Assembly (NCBI GenBank): GCA_016744475.1
Contig: JADGEH010000011.1
Span: forward strand, 1-64,000
DNA from: Thiotrichales bacterium
GTDB taxonomy: Bacteria > Pseudomonadota > Gammaproteobacteria > Beggiatoales > Beggiatoaceae
Length of the DNA stretch: 64,000 nucleotides
Direction: 5' to 3'
The stretch's first letter is position 1. Each line of letters starts with the position of its first letter. Made by a program: the position numbers and the translations under genes. Under the pieces are notes generated by a model. It did not search any database and was not told the origin of the DNA. It was given only the letters and a program-made list of their open reading frames with translations. Shown here in pieces: positions 1-8,265 of the stretch.

Positions 1-591
1 GCATTGTCTCAATGGTAATTTTTTTATTCTGTTTAATTTCAAATCAAAATAGGATAAATACAAGTGAGTTGTTATAAAATATATTTTTTTATTCCCATAA
101 ACAAAATTAAAGCCCGAATTTCCACCTCCTATTTTTCGAGAAGATGAATATGGAAGAGTATAATCTAATATAAAAATTGGATATGTTTCCGCATTTTTAG
201 TTTCTCTAGTATTTCCATAATAAATAACTTTATTTAAGAAGGTTTTAGCCTTATTGCCTCTAGCAATTTTTATTTTGGTATTTTTTTTTAAGTCTATTTT
301 CTCTAATGTGCAAATTCTACCATTTAACCCACACTCATTAAGAAAAATAATATCATTGTCAATGTAATTTAAATTAAAGATGTGTTTTTTTGATTGGTAA
401 ATACTGCCTGTCTCTCCTGTTCTTAAACTCAAATATTTTATTTCGTTTTTCTTAATGGGATATTTCTCTGTGTAAGAAAATAATATACATTGTTTACACT
501 CTAAAGGTAACTTATTACCAGCTATAACTGCTTGATTAACATTAAATGCCAGTAACGTAAAAACAACAACTTTAAAAATCAAATAGTTCAT
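1..591 (-). CDS. Partial secreted hypothetical protein (C-terminus beyond window)
   Basis: An open frame starts with ATG at 591 and runs without a stop for 197 codons to the window edge. The first ~24 residues (MNYLIFKVVVFTLLAF..., ending near AVIAG) form a signal peptide with a Lys and a hydrophobic core. Cysteines follow in an ECKQC motif and in ECGLNGRIC, so disulfides or metal binding are possible. The mature part is rich in Lys, Asn and Ile and the DNA is much more AT-rich than the neighbouring genes, which fits recent acquisition. I do not recognise the family. The next gene in the window on this strand lies 540 bases upstream, so it looks monocistronic. Confidence 0.6.
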   Translation of the reverse strand, partial: MNYLIFKVVVFTLLAFNVNQAVIAGNKLPLECKQCILFSYTEKYPIKKNEIKYLSLRTGETGSIYQSKKHIFNLNYIDNDIIFLNECGLNGRICTLEKIDLKKNTKIKIARGNKAKTFLNKVIYYGNTRETKNAETYPIFILDYTLPYSSSRKIGGGNSGFNFVYGNKKIYFITTHLYLSYFDLKLNRIKKLPLRQC

Positions 592-919
592 TTTTGGTTC
601 TATATACCTATGTTGGGCTGGAAGTTGGAATAAATATAACCAAAGTATATTAGTTGCAAGTCTGCCAGTCCTTTGAGGGCTTACAGCCTTTGGCTTGCAG
701 AGATTTAAATTATACAAATTATGTACTTTTGATATAGATAATGCATCACCATGTAAGATGGGAAAAATCCGTGGTGGTTTGTGTCAACAATGAAATTTCA
801 TTGGACGGATTTTGTTCATCCTGCGGGGTTTTATTTGGTGGGGAGCTAAGACTGACATATTTAAAAAGCTATCAGGTTTGCTTGATATAGTGAAAACACA
901 TCACTCCTATCTCATCATT
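592..919. other. Gene-free stretch with repeat debris
   Basis: No convincing gene is visible. It holds a degenerate hairpin (about 660-703) related to the CTGCCAGTCCTT palindromes seen near 5.2 and 46.4 kb, and a degenerate inverted repeat (about 757-828) resembling the GGATGGGCAAA...TTTGCCCATCC intergenic family. It sits between the AT-rich partial gene and the clpB remnant. Confidence 0.5.
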
Positions 920-1090
920 TTTTTCCGCCCTGAGTTCATCAACCGCGTAGACGACGTGGTGGTGTTCCACCCGCTGCAACGCGAGTAAACCCGTGCCATT
1001 GCGCAATTGCAAATCGAGCGATTACGCGCCCGTTTGCAAAGTCAACATATGGATTTAAGTATCGATGAAGATGCTTTAGACCACATCAGC
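920..1090 (+). pseudogene. clpB: ClpB C-terminal fragment (remnant)
   Basis: The plus strand reads FFRPEFINRVDDVVVFHPLQ, a hallmark of the second AAA+ domain of the disaggregase ClpB. It is followed by RE, an in-frame TAA at 986-988, and then TRAIAQLQIERLRARLQ and DLSIDEDALDHISAVG in the same frame. Both the internal stop and the lack of all upstream ClpB sequence show it is dead. After the AVG codons the similarity stops, and half of the GGATGGGTAGAGC...AACCCATCAT intergenic repeat begins, so the gene end was replaced by repeat sequence. An intact clpB presumably lies elsewhere. Confidence 0.8.
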
Positions 1091-1131
1091 GCGGTAGGAT
1101 GGGTAGAGCAGAGCGAAACCCATCATCGGAA

Positions 1132-1515
1132 CTATAAGTTAATCTTGTAATTCAGTTTAGCTTCATCCCCCGTCATGCCTCGAAACCCCCAGCAATGGGG
1201 TGGTTGTTCTTTGATGGTGATTTCAATATCAATGGGTGATATGCCGAGTTGTTCTTCTATATCTTTAAACAATGCTTTGATTAAGGCTTTTTGTGTTTCC
1301 ACTTGTCGTCCTTGCATCATATTGATTTCAATGACTGTGTAAGCCTCGCTGCGCCCCCCAGGGTAAAAAAAGTCGGCTTTATCCATGGGTATAAAGCGAT
1401 GCGCTCTTTTATCTTCAGGTAATCCAAGCACGGATTGCATGGCTTGATGAATGACGTGAGATAAGGACTGCTTGATAGGGTTTAAGTGTTCTTTTATGCC
1501 GTAAATGATAATCAT
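1132..1515 (-). CDS. Tautomerase-superfamily protein
   Basis: This 127-residue protein resembles the larger tautomerase-fold family (Tautomerase_2-like). It has an RFIPMDKADFFYP segment, a strand-helix unit with TVIEINMMQGR, and a C-terminal WGFRGMTGDEAKLNYKI segment. Such proteins share the beta-alpha-beta fold of 4-oxalocrotonate tautomerase. The catalytic N-terminal proline expected right after Met is missing: the chain begins MIII with an ATG at 1515. Either the true activity differs or the start is wrong, although no upstream in-frame MP start is apparent. It lies next to a MITE copy and is not in an operon. The substrate cannot be inferred. Confidence 0.7.
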   Translation of the reverse strand: MIIIYGIKEHLNPIKQSLSHVIHQAMQSVLGLPEDKRAHRFIPMDKADFFYPGGRSEAYTVIEINMMQGRQVETQKALIKALFKDIEEQLGISPIDIEITIKEQPPHCWGFRGMTGDEAKLNYKINL

Positions 1516-1615
1516 AGTTTTTCATTAGACTTGTTTGCAACAATAGAGCCGATGCAAAGGCTTTATTTCCACCTATTGAAACCATTTCAACAAGAAGAAA
1601 CAAAGCCTTTGCTTA

Positions 1616-1776
1616 AGAGCCTATACGAAAACGGGATAATCGGCTGCAAATCCGCCCTTTTGGTCAGGTTGTCCGCTTTTTATCAACAAATAGCCCGCTA
1701 TTCGCCTTAAAAAACCAAAAAACCTGCCTCAAAATAGCGCATTTTCGCTTCGATTCCCCATCTTCGTATAGGCTCT
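1616..1776. mobile_element. MITE-like element, family A, copy 1
   Basis: This 161-bp non-coding element has terminal inverted repeats AGAGCCTATACGAA / TTCGTATAGGCTCT. The whole length is an imperfect foldback centred on AATAGCCCGCTATT. The flanks read TAA just outside GAGCC and TAA just after GGCTC, compatible with a 3-bp target duplication. Further copies lie at 28014, 32891, 39233, 54447 and 58549, and a chimeric one at 27419. No transposase is encoded. Confidence 0.85.
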
Positions 1777-1789
1777 AAGAGGTCAGTGG

Positions 1790-3697
1790 TTAAACTTTCA
1801 CCACCAACACCGGGCAATCGACACGTCCAATCACCCGCTCTGAAGTGCTGCCCAGCAGCAGACGATCCAAACCGCTGTGTCCATGACTGCCCATGACGAC
1901 GAGATCAGATTGTGTGCTTTGCGTCACTTGCGCGATCATTTCATCCGCCAGTCCTGTTCCGATGTATACATTGGCATTCACATCCGCTTGTTTTAATAGG
2001 GCTTGCACTCGTTCAGCCCGTTGACGCGCTTCCGTTTGTTGATGTTCATCACGCGCTACAGAAGCCACTGTCACAGGTGTTGGACATTGCTTAGTCAGCG
2101 TCAACACTGCCGTAGCCGCTGCATCACTATAACGAGAACCATCCACAGGCAGAACAATGCCTTTGCCTTCGATTTTTGCTCCCCGTGGTACCACCAGTAC
2201 ATTGCAATGCGTATGACCAATCACTTTAGCCGTCGTGCCACCTAACATGGCACGCGCTAGATCGCTTTTCTCACGGCGACCCATGACAATCAAATCCATT
2301 TTGCTGTACTCAGCTTCATCCACGATTTCCGCAAAAGCATCGCCATGACCTAATAAGATTTCACAATCAACACCTTCAGCCTCGGCGTGTACTTGCACTT
2401 CATTCAAACGTGCCACTGTGGCGCGTCTTTCTTCCAATAATAAGTGCTGCTGTCCTACTGGAATCTCATAATCCGCTTCGGGTAACACGCTGAAGATGTG
2501 CAATTTGCTTTTACAACGTTTCGCCATACGAATTGCTTCATGAGTAGCGCCTTCGGTAAAGTCAGAATTATCGGTCACTAGCATAATGCGTTCTAAACGA
2601 CCCACAGAAGTCAGACTATCCACCTGACTATCGCTAAAGTGTGTGGCATCAGCTTCGCCCGCAGCGAGTTCACGGCGATGTTGCAACATGCCCTTAATCA
2701 AAGCCGAAAACACAATCACAGCGCCCACGGTTAAAGCTATGACTAACAATACAAAGCTCACCATTTTCATCCATGAAATCGTCTCAGGAGACAAGGTGTT
2801 GATTAAGCTTAGATCAGACAAATAAGCAGGAATCATCGTACCGCGACTAAACAGTACAATAATCATGATCACGCCCATCACCAGCTTCACCATATAAGGC
2901 TTCACATAGGTGGTACCAATCGCACCGAGTTGAATGCCAAACAAAGAACCCGCCAGAATAATCATTGCTAAACGCACATCAACCAAGCCACTCAGCGCAT
3001 ACTTCATCGTGCCGCCCATGCCCATGATAAAAGCAATCACCAACTCAGTGGCAGAAGCCATCAGTCCAGGCACACCCAAGATATACATCATCGCAGGCAC
3101 ACCAATAAAACCGCCCACCGCAATCGTGGCGGCTAACATGCCCGTGGCAAAACCCAAAGGAATGGTAAACAGCACAGAAATTTCAGTGCCGATGCTTTTG
3201 AAATACATCATCGTATAAGGAATGTGTACTGAATGAACCCATTTAGCGATTTTGGTCAATTCTTCTTTTTCAGAATCTTCAGATCGCATCATTTTGATCG
3301 CATCACGCAAGACATAACCACCGACAATCGCCAGCACGACTACAAACACCACCGATACATATAAATTAGAGCCCGACTTACCAAACACTTCGCGGATATG
3401 CTGCATGAGTTCCGCCCCCACCAGCACCCCGGCTTCGGCAGAAATCCCCATCACAATGCCCAGTTTGATGTCCACTTGCCCAAACTTATGGCGCTTCATC
3501 GCGCCCACTAAAGATTTCGGGAACTTATGACACATGTTACTGGCGACAGCCATAATCCCAGATACACCCAAATTCATCATCGCAGGTGTTAAAACAAAGG
3601 CACCGCCCGAACCGATAAAACCACTGACTAAACCGCCAATAAAACCGACGATAAACAAATAAATAACATTTAAACTATTAAGATCGATAAATTCCAT
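1790..3697 (-). CDS. TauE/SafE-family (TSUP) transporter fused to two UspA domains
   Basis: This 635-residue protein starts with a TSUP permease of about 8 membrane segments (residues ~10-350), including the typical GFIGGLVSGFIGSGGAFVLTP opening and a second-half GFATGMLAATIAVGGFIGVP repeat. TSUP proteins export sulfite, sulfoacetate or related organosulfur anions. The cytosolic tail holds two universal-stress domains (~372-505 and ~510-635). Each ends in the ATP-binding pattern G-2X-G-9X-G-S/T or a close variant (GSHGHSGLDRLLLGSTS in the second; GRREKSDLARAMLGGTT in the first, where the second Gly is replaced). The fusion suggests nucleotide- or stress-gated transport, which is inference. 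The 75-residue membrane protein 36 bases upstream on the same strand is probably co-transcribed. Confidence 0.85.
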   Translation of the reverse strand: MEFIDLNSLNVIYLFIVGFIGGLVSGFIGSGGAFVLTPAMMNLGVSGIMAVASNMCHKFPKSLVGAMKRHKFGQVDIKLGIVMGISAEAGVLVGAELMQHIREVFGKSGSNLYVSVVFVVVLAIVGGYVLRDAIKMMRSEDSEKEELTKIAKWVHSVHIPYTMMYFKSIGTEISVLFTIPLGFATGMLAATIAVGGFIGVPAMMYILGVPGLMASATELVIAFIMGMGGTMKYALSGLVDVRLAMIILAGSLFGIQLGAIGTTYVKPYMVKLVMGVIMIIVLFSRGTMIPAYLSDLSLINTLSPETISWMKMVSFVLLVIALTVGAVIVFSALIKGMLQHRRELAAGEADATHFSDSQVDSLTSVGRLERIMLVTDNSDFTEGATHEAIRMAKRCKSKLHIFSVLPEADYEIPVGQQHLLLEERRATVARLNEVQVHAEAEGVDCEILLGHGDAFAEIVDEAEYSKMDLIVMGRREKSDLARAMLGGTTAKVIGHTHCNVLVVPRGAKIEGKGIVLPVDGSRYSDAAATAVLTLTKQCPTPVTVASVARDEHQQTEARQRAERVQALLKQADVNANVYIGTGLADEMIAQVTQSTQSDLVVMGSHGHSGLDRLLLGSTSERVIGRVDCPVLVVKV

Positions 3698-3733
3698 AAC
3701 TCTGATTGTCCTGTTGCAAAATCATAAAAAAGA

Positions 3734-3961
3734 TTATTTTTTGGTTTTGGCTTTAATGCCCAATAAATCCCAGAAATATCCAGTAAAATTGCCGTGGACA
3801 ACAGAAAAAATGAAAGCGATCACAATCGGAATCATAAAATACCGCCCCCCTTGTCTTGATAGTTCAATGATTTGCTCAGAAAACAAATACAACAAAAAAT
3901 ACAGCGTGACACTGAGCGTGCCGTAAATCACCGTTTTGGTGAGTGCGCGTTGGTTTTCCAT
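3734..3961 (-). CDS. Small two-helix membrane protein, partner of the TSUP transporter
   Basis: The protein has 75 residues from ATG at 3961 (MENQRALTK...), preceded by GAGGA about 11 bases upstream. A longer frame opens with TTG at 3985 but lacks a better ribosome site. It has two hydrophobic segments: VIYGTLSVTLYFLLYLF, and FMIPIVIAFIFSVVHGNF after a short charged loop with RQGGRY. The basic C-terminus (KAKTKK) is likely cytosolic. It lies immediately upstream of the TSUP-Usp gene and is probably in the same transcript, so an accessory role in that transport is plausible. I recognise no named family. Confidence 0.75.
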   Translation of the reverse strand: MENQRALTKTVIYGTLSVTLYFLLYLFSEQIIELSRQGGRYFMIPIVIAFIFSVVHGNFTGYFWDLLGIKAKTKK

Positions 3962-4141
3962 GGTTAAAAGCATCCTCGTAGTCAATAAAATGTGTCTAAT
4001 AATAGAACTGCTGATTTGTATGAGTCACTCACCTAACGTACACCGCATGAAGAGAACGAAAACACCCTATTTTCCTCATTCTATGTGCGCCAGACGAACC
4101 ATTATAAAATGTCGCTTTTGTTACGTACAGAAACAAACCCA

Positions 4142-5044
4142 ATGAACACACCCGCAGGCTATCGAGGACGTTTTGCTCCCTCCCCCACTGGCCCTTTACA
4201 TTTTGGCTCCTTAATCACAGCCGTTGGCAGCTATCTACAAGCCCGTGCCCAACAAGGACAATGGCTATTACGCATGGAAGATATTGATGAGCCACGCTGT
4301 GTGCCTGGAGCCGCAGACGAGATTTTGCGTACACTAGAACACTATGGCTTTCAATGGGATGGAGAGGTGTGGGTGCAAAGCCAGCGACAAGCAATATATG
4401 CTGAAGTCTGTTCCCAACTACAGACCCAGCAACACCTATTTCCCTGTGCCTGCACACGCAAACAAGTCATCGCTCAAGCCGAACAACTTCAATTACCTAA
4501 AGGCGTTTACCCCGGCACTTGCCGTACCGGGTTAAACCCACAACAAACACCGCGCACCTTACGTCTAAAAGTGCCCGATCAAAGCATTGAATGGACGGAT
4601 CAAATACAAGGCATACAACAGCAACACCTACAACAACAGGTCGGTGATTTCATTATTCGCCGCGCCGATCAGCGCTTTGCCTATCAACTGGTCGTAGTCA
4701 TTGATGACGCACTCGCAGGCATCACCGACATCGTGCGCGGCAGTGATTTACTCGATTCCACGCCGCGCCAACTGTATTTGCAACAATGCCTGAACTACTC
4801 CTCCCCGCATTACGCGCATTTACCTGTCGCCCTAGATACGCGCGGAGACAAACTCAGCAAACAAACCTTTGCCCAACCCCTAGACCCACAACAAGCCCAA
4901 GCCGATCTATGGGCCGCCCTAGATTTTCTCGGACAACACCCGCAGCAAGACATAAAAACCGAACCGCTAGACACGCTATGGCAATGGGCGCACGCTCACT
5001 GGCAACTCAGCAGCGTGCCCAAGCAACGGGGAATTAAGATATAG
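4142..5044 (+). CDS. gluQ: Glutamyl-Q tRNA(Asp) synthetase
   Basis: The enzyme glutamylates the queuosine base of tRNA(Asp). It is a truncated GluRS paralogue lacking the anticodon-binding domain, which the ~300-residue length fits. The N-terminus GRFAPSPTGPLHFGSL carries the HIGH-like signature, and RMEDIDEPR the Glu site. CACTRKQ plus YPGTC supply the C-x-C...Y-x3-C zinc site. DKLSKQ is the KMSKS-like loop. I chose ATG 4142 (MNTPAGYRG) because it starts just before the catalytic domain; ATG 4109 and GTG 4085 are possible but add an unconserved leader. The usual neighbour dksA is absent. The stop codon (4042+1000 region, TAG at 5042-5044) lies inside a dispersed repeat, so the repeat may have set the C-terminus. 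Confidence 0.93.
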   Translation: MNTPAGYRGRFAPSPTGPLHFGSLITAVGSYLQARAQQGQWLLRMEDIDEPRCVPGAADEILRTLEHYGFQWDGEVWVQSQRQAIYAEVCSQLQTQQHLFPCACTRKQVIAQAEQLQLPKGVYPGTCRTGLNPQQTPRTLRLKVPDQSIEWTDQIQGIQQQHLQQQVGDFIIRRADQRFAYQLVVVIDDALAGITDIVRGSDLLDSTPRQLYLQQCLNYSSPHYAHLPVALDTRGDKLSKQTFAQPLDPQQAQADLWAALDFLGQHPQQDIKTEPLDTLWQWAHAHWQLSSVPKQRGIKI

Positions 5045-5142
5045 AGATAATATTTCAGTTGTACTGAATTATCGTGATCAAGACCTGGCAGGTTTTGGAA
5101 ACCTGCCAGGTCTGTCGCACAACTGATTTATGTTCCCTATAG
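5040..5142. repeat. Hairpin repeat, CTATAG-ended family, copy 1
   Basis: The core is a near-perfect hairpin, AGACCTGGCAGGT...ACCTGCCAGGTCT. It is flanked by arms containing CAGTTGT / ACAACTG and ends close to TATAG / CTATAG. The same arms flank the cores at 5185, 32290 and, inverted, 46334. The left end overlaps the gluQ stop codon. Confidence 0.7.
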
Positions 5143-5184
5143 AAGGCTAATGTTGAAAGGGTAGAAAGGATAAGAAAGAGGATT

Positions 5185-5289
5185 CTATAGCTAAAACACA
5201 TCATTTATAGGCTTATCATAGAGCCAAACCTAAGACTGCCAGTCCTTAAAGGACTGGCAGTCTTCACAACTGATATAATTTTTCTATAG
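5185..5289. repeat. Hairpin repeat, CTATAG-ended family, copy 2
   Basis: CTATAG ends enclose a different core hairpin, AAGACTGCCAGTCCTT / AAGGACTGGCAGTCTT (5232-5264). The complete unit, arms included (CACATCATTTATAGG, GAGCCAAACC), recurs in inverted orientation at 46334-46438. Confidence 0.75.
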
Positions 5290-5330
5290 TCGTCAACGAT
5301 AGCTCTTTCGTTCAAGCACAACTTGATTTA

Positions 5331-5591
5331 TTGGCCAGCCAAGAAGATTTTCATTTTCGAGTCAGAGAATTATTGCCATCTTCCCGTCTAAGCACCAATA
5401 CGTCCTCCATAGCCCATTATCAAAGTGCAAGCAGCACGCTATTGATCCCCGCGCTTTGTGTCGAATCGACAGACCCAGGATTGCCCCCATTACAAGTGGA
5501 AATGCAGGCTATTCCCAACGCAAACTCTACAGTGAGGGCGTTTGTGATGCCTCATCCATCGCTTTGTGTAAATGGGGTTGATGGCGTTTGA
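5331..5591 (+). CDS. Doubtful short hypothetical ORF
   Basis: This open frame of about 87 codons (TTG start; in-frame codons continue upstream towards 5300) reads like a coding fragment, for example ASQEDFHFRVRELLPSSRL and LQVEMQAIPNANSTVRAF. There is no ribosome site and no recognisable family. It lies between repeats and a transposase remnant, so it may be the tail of a disrupted gene. Confidence that it is expressed is low. Confidence 0.25.
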   Translation: MASQEDFHFRVRELLPSSRLSTNTSSIAHYQSASSTLLIPALCVESTDPGLPPLQVEMQAIPNANSTVRAFVMPHPSLCVNGVDGV

Positions 5592-5618
5592 CTGTTATCA
5601 CATAGCCCTTACCTGAAT

Positions 5619-5873
5619 CTATAATGTCTGCTGCTGTTTTTTTGAGCCATGTAGCGCATCCAGCGTAAAGAGGGCTCGACTGATTTGTAGTTTACTTCCC
5701 CGTTCTTGAACAACGTGAACTTCACGGCGTTTATCATTACGAGCTATCTGTTTCAGGCTCGTTTTACCACAAAGCATTGCCATCATTATAATGACCAAGG
5801 TTGATAATTGTGAGTAAGGCTTGCCTTTTGCCTTGCGGCTATCCTCTATTTCATTCAAAAAGATGACTCAACT
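5619..5873 (-). pseudogene. ISAs1-like transposase remnant
   Basis: The reverse strand reads FLNEIEDSRKAKGKPYSQL, then LVIIMMAMLCGKTSLKQIARN, matching the N-terminal region of ISAs1-family transposases (a 'DPR..G..Y.L' box and a small hydrophobic helix). It then jumps directly to REVHVVQE...ALFTLDALHGSKKQ, which resembles the DDE-domain segment around the second Asp (typical T-x-D-A-x-x-x-Q-K). About 80 to 100 residues between the two parts are missing and the C-terminal half is gone, so this is an internally deleted, inactive copy. No terminal repeats were identified. Confidence 0.6.
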
Positions 5874-6065
5874 TTCACGAGATATTTCATATAGGTATCA
5901 ATTGGTTAGCGTGTGGGTTGTAGTAACTTCATGATCACATAAAATTTACTGGTGTTTGAATCTACCCTCCCTTCATGGAGAGGGGAATAACATCAACTGC
6001 GGGGAAGGAACGGCGATAAACATTGTGCTCAAATCAATCACAATGTGTTTTTGAAAATGAGAGGG
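5874..6065. other. Intergenic, no gene seen
   Basis: Nothing coding is recognised between the transposase remnant and the acetyltransferase gene end. A TACCCTCCCTTCATGGAGAGGGG partial hairpin near 5964-5986 is the only structure noticed. Confidence 0.4.
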
Positions 6066-6800
6066 CTATTGCTGTTGTTGTGCTTGTCGTAAGGCGGCTT
6101 TAAAGGCTTTCTCTGCTTGTTGTACATAAGCATCTGATAGCGGTTTGATGTCGGCGGGGGGTTCGGTGATGTCGCGTTTTAATAAACGTTGGGAAAAACG
6201 ACTTAAACGTGCGTTGCTGCGAAAGTCGCTTTCGAGCATCCCGTTTTGGTAGAGATCGACATAACCGTGGGAGGCATAACGAATATGTTCGCGGAGCAAG
6301 GCTTCTTGAGTAAAGCCTAAATGCACGGTGTTATTTTGAGAGTCTTGGTTATGTCCGTAAACAAAGCTGATGAATTTATGCAGTTTGAGGATGTTAAAAG
6401 CAAAGTCGAGCACTAATAAACTGGCTTCTAAGCCTATACCTGCTGTTTGATCGTCAGGATTGACAATGCCAACGAGAAATTCTCCACGTTGATGTGTGGC
6501 TTGATAATCGGCCACGGCAGCCAGACCGATGAGACGGGCTTCTTGTTGCTCTGTGGCATGGCGTTGAATGACCCATTCAAATTTACGTAGGTCTTTGGGG
6601 ATTTTTTTATATTCTTTGGCTAGACGTTCAGTGATTTGTTCCAGAGTTTCTTGGCGGTTTTGTGCCAAGCGGTACAAATCCATAAAGGCTTTATCATCCC
6701 AGCAACTGCGCAGATACGCCGCATGTTCCGGTGCTCTGCGCAGCAAACTCACCCGCTGACCACGAACTTCTTGAAAACCAAGCAGATGAGTTTCTAGCAT
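6066..6800 (-). CDS. GNAT-family N-acetyltransferase (RimJ/RimL-like)
   Basis: The 244-residue protein has the RimJ/RimL-type GNAT layout. An N-terminal RGQRVSLLRRAPEHAAYL strand-helix is followed by RLIGLAAVADY, then GEFLVGIVNPDDQTAGIGLEA, where the acetyl-CoA loop lies. The later FAFNILKLHKFISFVYGHNQDS and LGFTQEALLREHIRY segments are characteristic of the family. These enzymes acetylate protein N-termini, antibiotics or small amines; the substrate here is unknown. The C-terminal ~55 residues (SRFSQRLLKRD...QQQQ) form an extra helical tail. ATG 6800 lies 9 bases after the stop of the upstream secreted-protein gene, so the two are probably one transcript. Confidence 0.8.
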   Translation of the reverse strand: MLETHLLGFQEVRGQRVSLLRRAPEHAAYLRSCWDDKAFMDLYRLAQNRQETLEQITERLAKEYKKIPKDLRKFEWVIQRHATEQQEARLIGLAAVADYQATHQRGEFLVGIVNPDDQTAGIGLEASLLVLDFAFNILKLHKFISFVYGHNQDSQNNTVHLGFTQEALLREHIRYASHGYVDLYQNGMLESDFRSNARLSRFSQRLLKRDITEPPADIKPLSDAYVQQAEKAFKAALRQAQQQQ

Positions 6801-6809
6801 GATAGTTAA

Positions 6810-8003
6810 TTAACCTGTAGTTTTGCTGCCGCTGGTGTCAGTTGTGCCGCCAGCATTAGGATCAGTCGCAGGTGAGGTGCCTGAGGTGTCAGTACCTGAT
6901 GAATTTTTGCTGCCACTGCTGCCACTGCTGCCATCAGTAGATGTACTAGTGGTTTTGCTACCTGTGGATGAGTCGATATTGCTAGAAGTTGCGCCACCTT
7001 TAGTGCCTGTGTCTCCCTCACCTTCATCACCAGGGATTTCAATGATGAATTGGTCAACATCAGAGTACAGCGCTTTGCTGAAATCAATATTAGGTGCGCC
7101 ATCTTCACCCACAGGGAAAGCGGCCATTTGGAAGAAAATATTATGTGGAATTTGACCGTCTGCCACCATACCGCCCAGCTTGTCCAGATTCACTGAAATG
7201 ACAACAGTACGCAATTTGGTAGGTAATTTACCCATAGGAGAAGGTAGATCGAACTGTCCATCATTATTTGCATCAAACCCAGGCACGGGCTTCATAGGCA
7301 TGGCACGCACACCTGTAATAAATTTCAAATCAGATTCTAAGCCACCGGTGGCTGGGTCGAGTACAGGAATACCTAAATCGCCACTCCCCATAGGGTTATC
7401 AAACATGCCTCTGACCCCTTCATCTTCAGGCATGGCCTCACCAGGTGCACCATCAAACATACCCGGTTCTTTTTTGCCAAAAGGACGATCTGAATAAAGT
7501 AAAAACATGTCCATAGTTTTATTCGGAACATTGCTGATAATAAAGTCAATTTTGGGGCGTGGACCACCTTCACCAAAATCATCAATGTCACCGGTATAGA
7601 TCACCCCATTAGAAGCGAAGTATTGAGGGGTTTGAGAAGGGCCATCCACTGCGGTTTTACTACCGCTGTCCATCCCACCATCCATACCCATGCTTGGATC
7701 CGAGCCATCAGCTGGCATAGTGGTATCAGTGCTGCCAAATTTACCACCAGAAAATTCACCATTGTCAAAATCGTTAGTGAAATCATCGGTCGGAGACATA
7801 CAAACATCTAAAGGCGAACAGATTTGATCCATGCGCATATGGGGTACATAGTTTTCATCTTGTTCTATTTGTGAGTTTTCACCGAGTTTACTGCTGCTAG
7901 TTAAGTCCATATCTTCGGCAGATACAGTGGCCGATTGAATGCTTAATTTGCCCGCAGCGGCTAAAGCCAGTGCTTGGCTGGCAATAATGGTTTTTTTGCT
8001 CAT
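6810..8003 (-). CDS. Exported low-complexity hypothetical protein
   Basis: This 397-residue protein begins MSKKTIIASQALALAAAGKLS, a basic start plus an Ala/Leu-rich stretch that looks like a signal peptide. The mature part is acidic and Gly/Met/Pro-rich, with DANNDGQFDLP, a calcium-loop-like DxNxDGxxD motif near the middle. It contains two related blocks, PRPKIDFIISNVPNK and LPTKLRTVVISVNLDKLGG. The last ~75 residues are a Ser/Thr/Gly tail, probably an unstructured surface linker. I do not know the family; an extracellular or periplasmic location is inferred. It is 9 bases upstream of the GNAT gene. Confidence 0.7.
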   Translation of the reverse strand: MSKKTIIASQALALAAAGKLSIQSATVSAEDMDLTSSSKLGENSQIEQDENYVPHMRMDQICSPLDVCMSPTDDFTNDFDNGEFSGGKFGSTDTTMPADGSDPSMGMDGGMDSGSKTAVDGPSQTPQYFASNGVIYTGDIDDFGEGGPRPKIDFIISNVPNKTMDMFLLYSDRPFGKKEPGMFDGAPGEAMPEDEGVRGMFDNPMGSGDLGIPVLDPATGGLESDLKFITGVRAMPMKPVPGFDANNDGQFDLPSPMGKLPTKLRTVVISVNLDKLGGMVADGQIPHNIFFQMAAFPVGEDGAPNIDFSKALYSDVDQFIIEIPGDEGEGDTGTKGGATSSNIDSSTGSKTTSTSTDGSSGSSGSKNSSGTDTSGTSPATDPNAGGTTDTSGSKTTG

Positions 8004-8265
8004 AGGTCACAGTCCTCTTGATCAAGGTTAGGTTAGAAGTGTTGATGTGGCGTATATTGCCGCTTTAAAAAAGTGGTTGAAATGCATCTGTACTCATTGT
8101 GAGCTAAACACAGACTTAAACATCAACAACTCTTAAAACAATAGAGACAATTTACGTGATTGCAAATTAGAAAAAGCTTATAAACAAAACATCTTGTGTT
8201 GCCAGTATTGTAACGAAAGTCACTTAAACTAATACCGCCATTGTTCTCGTGCTTGCATCCGCTTG

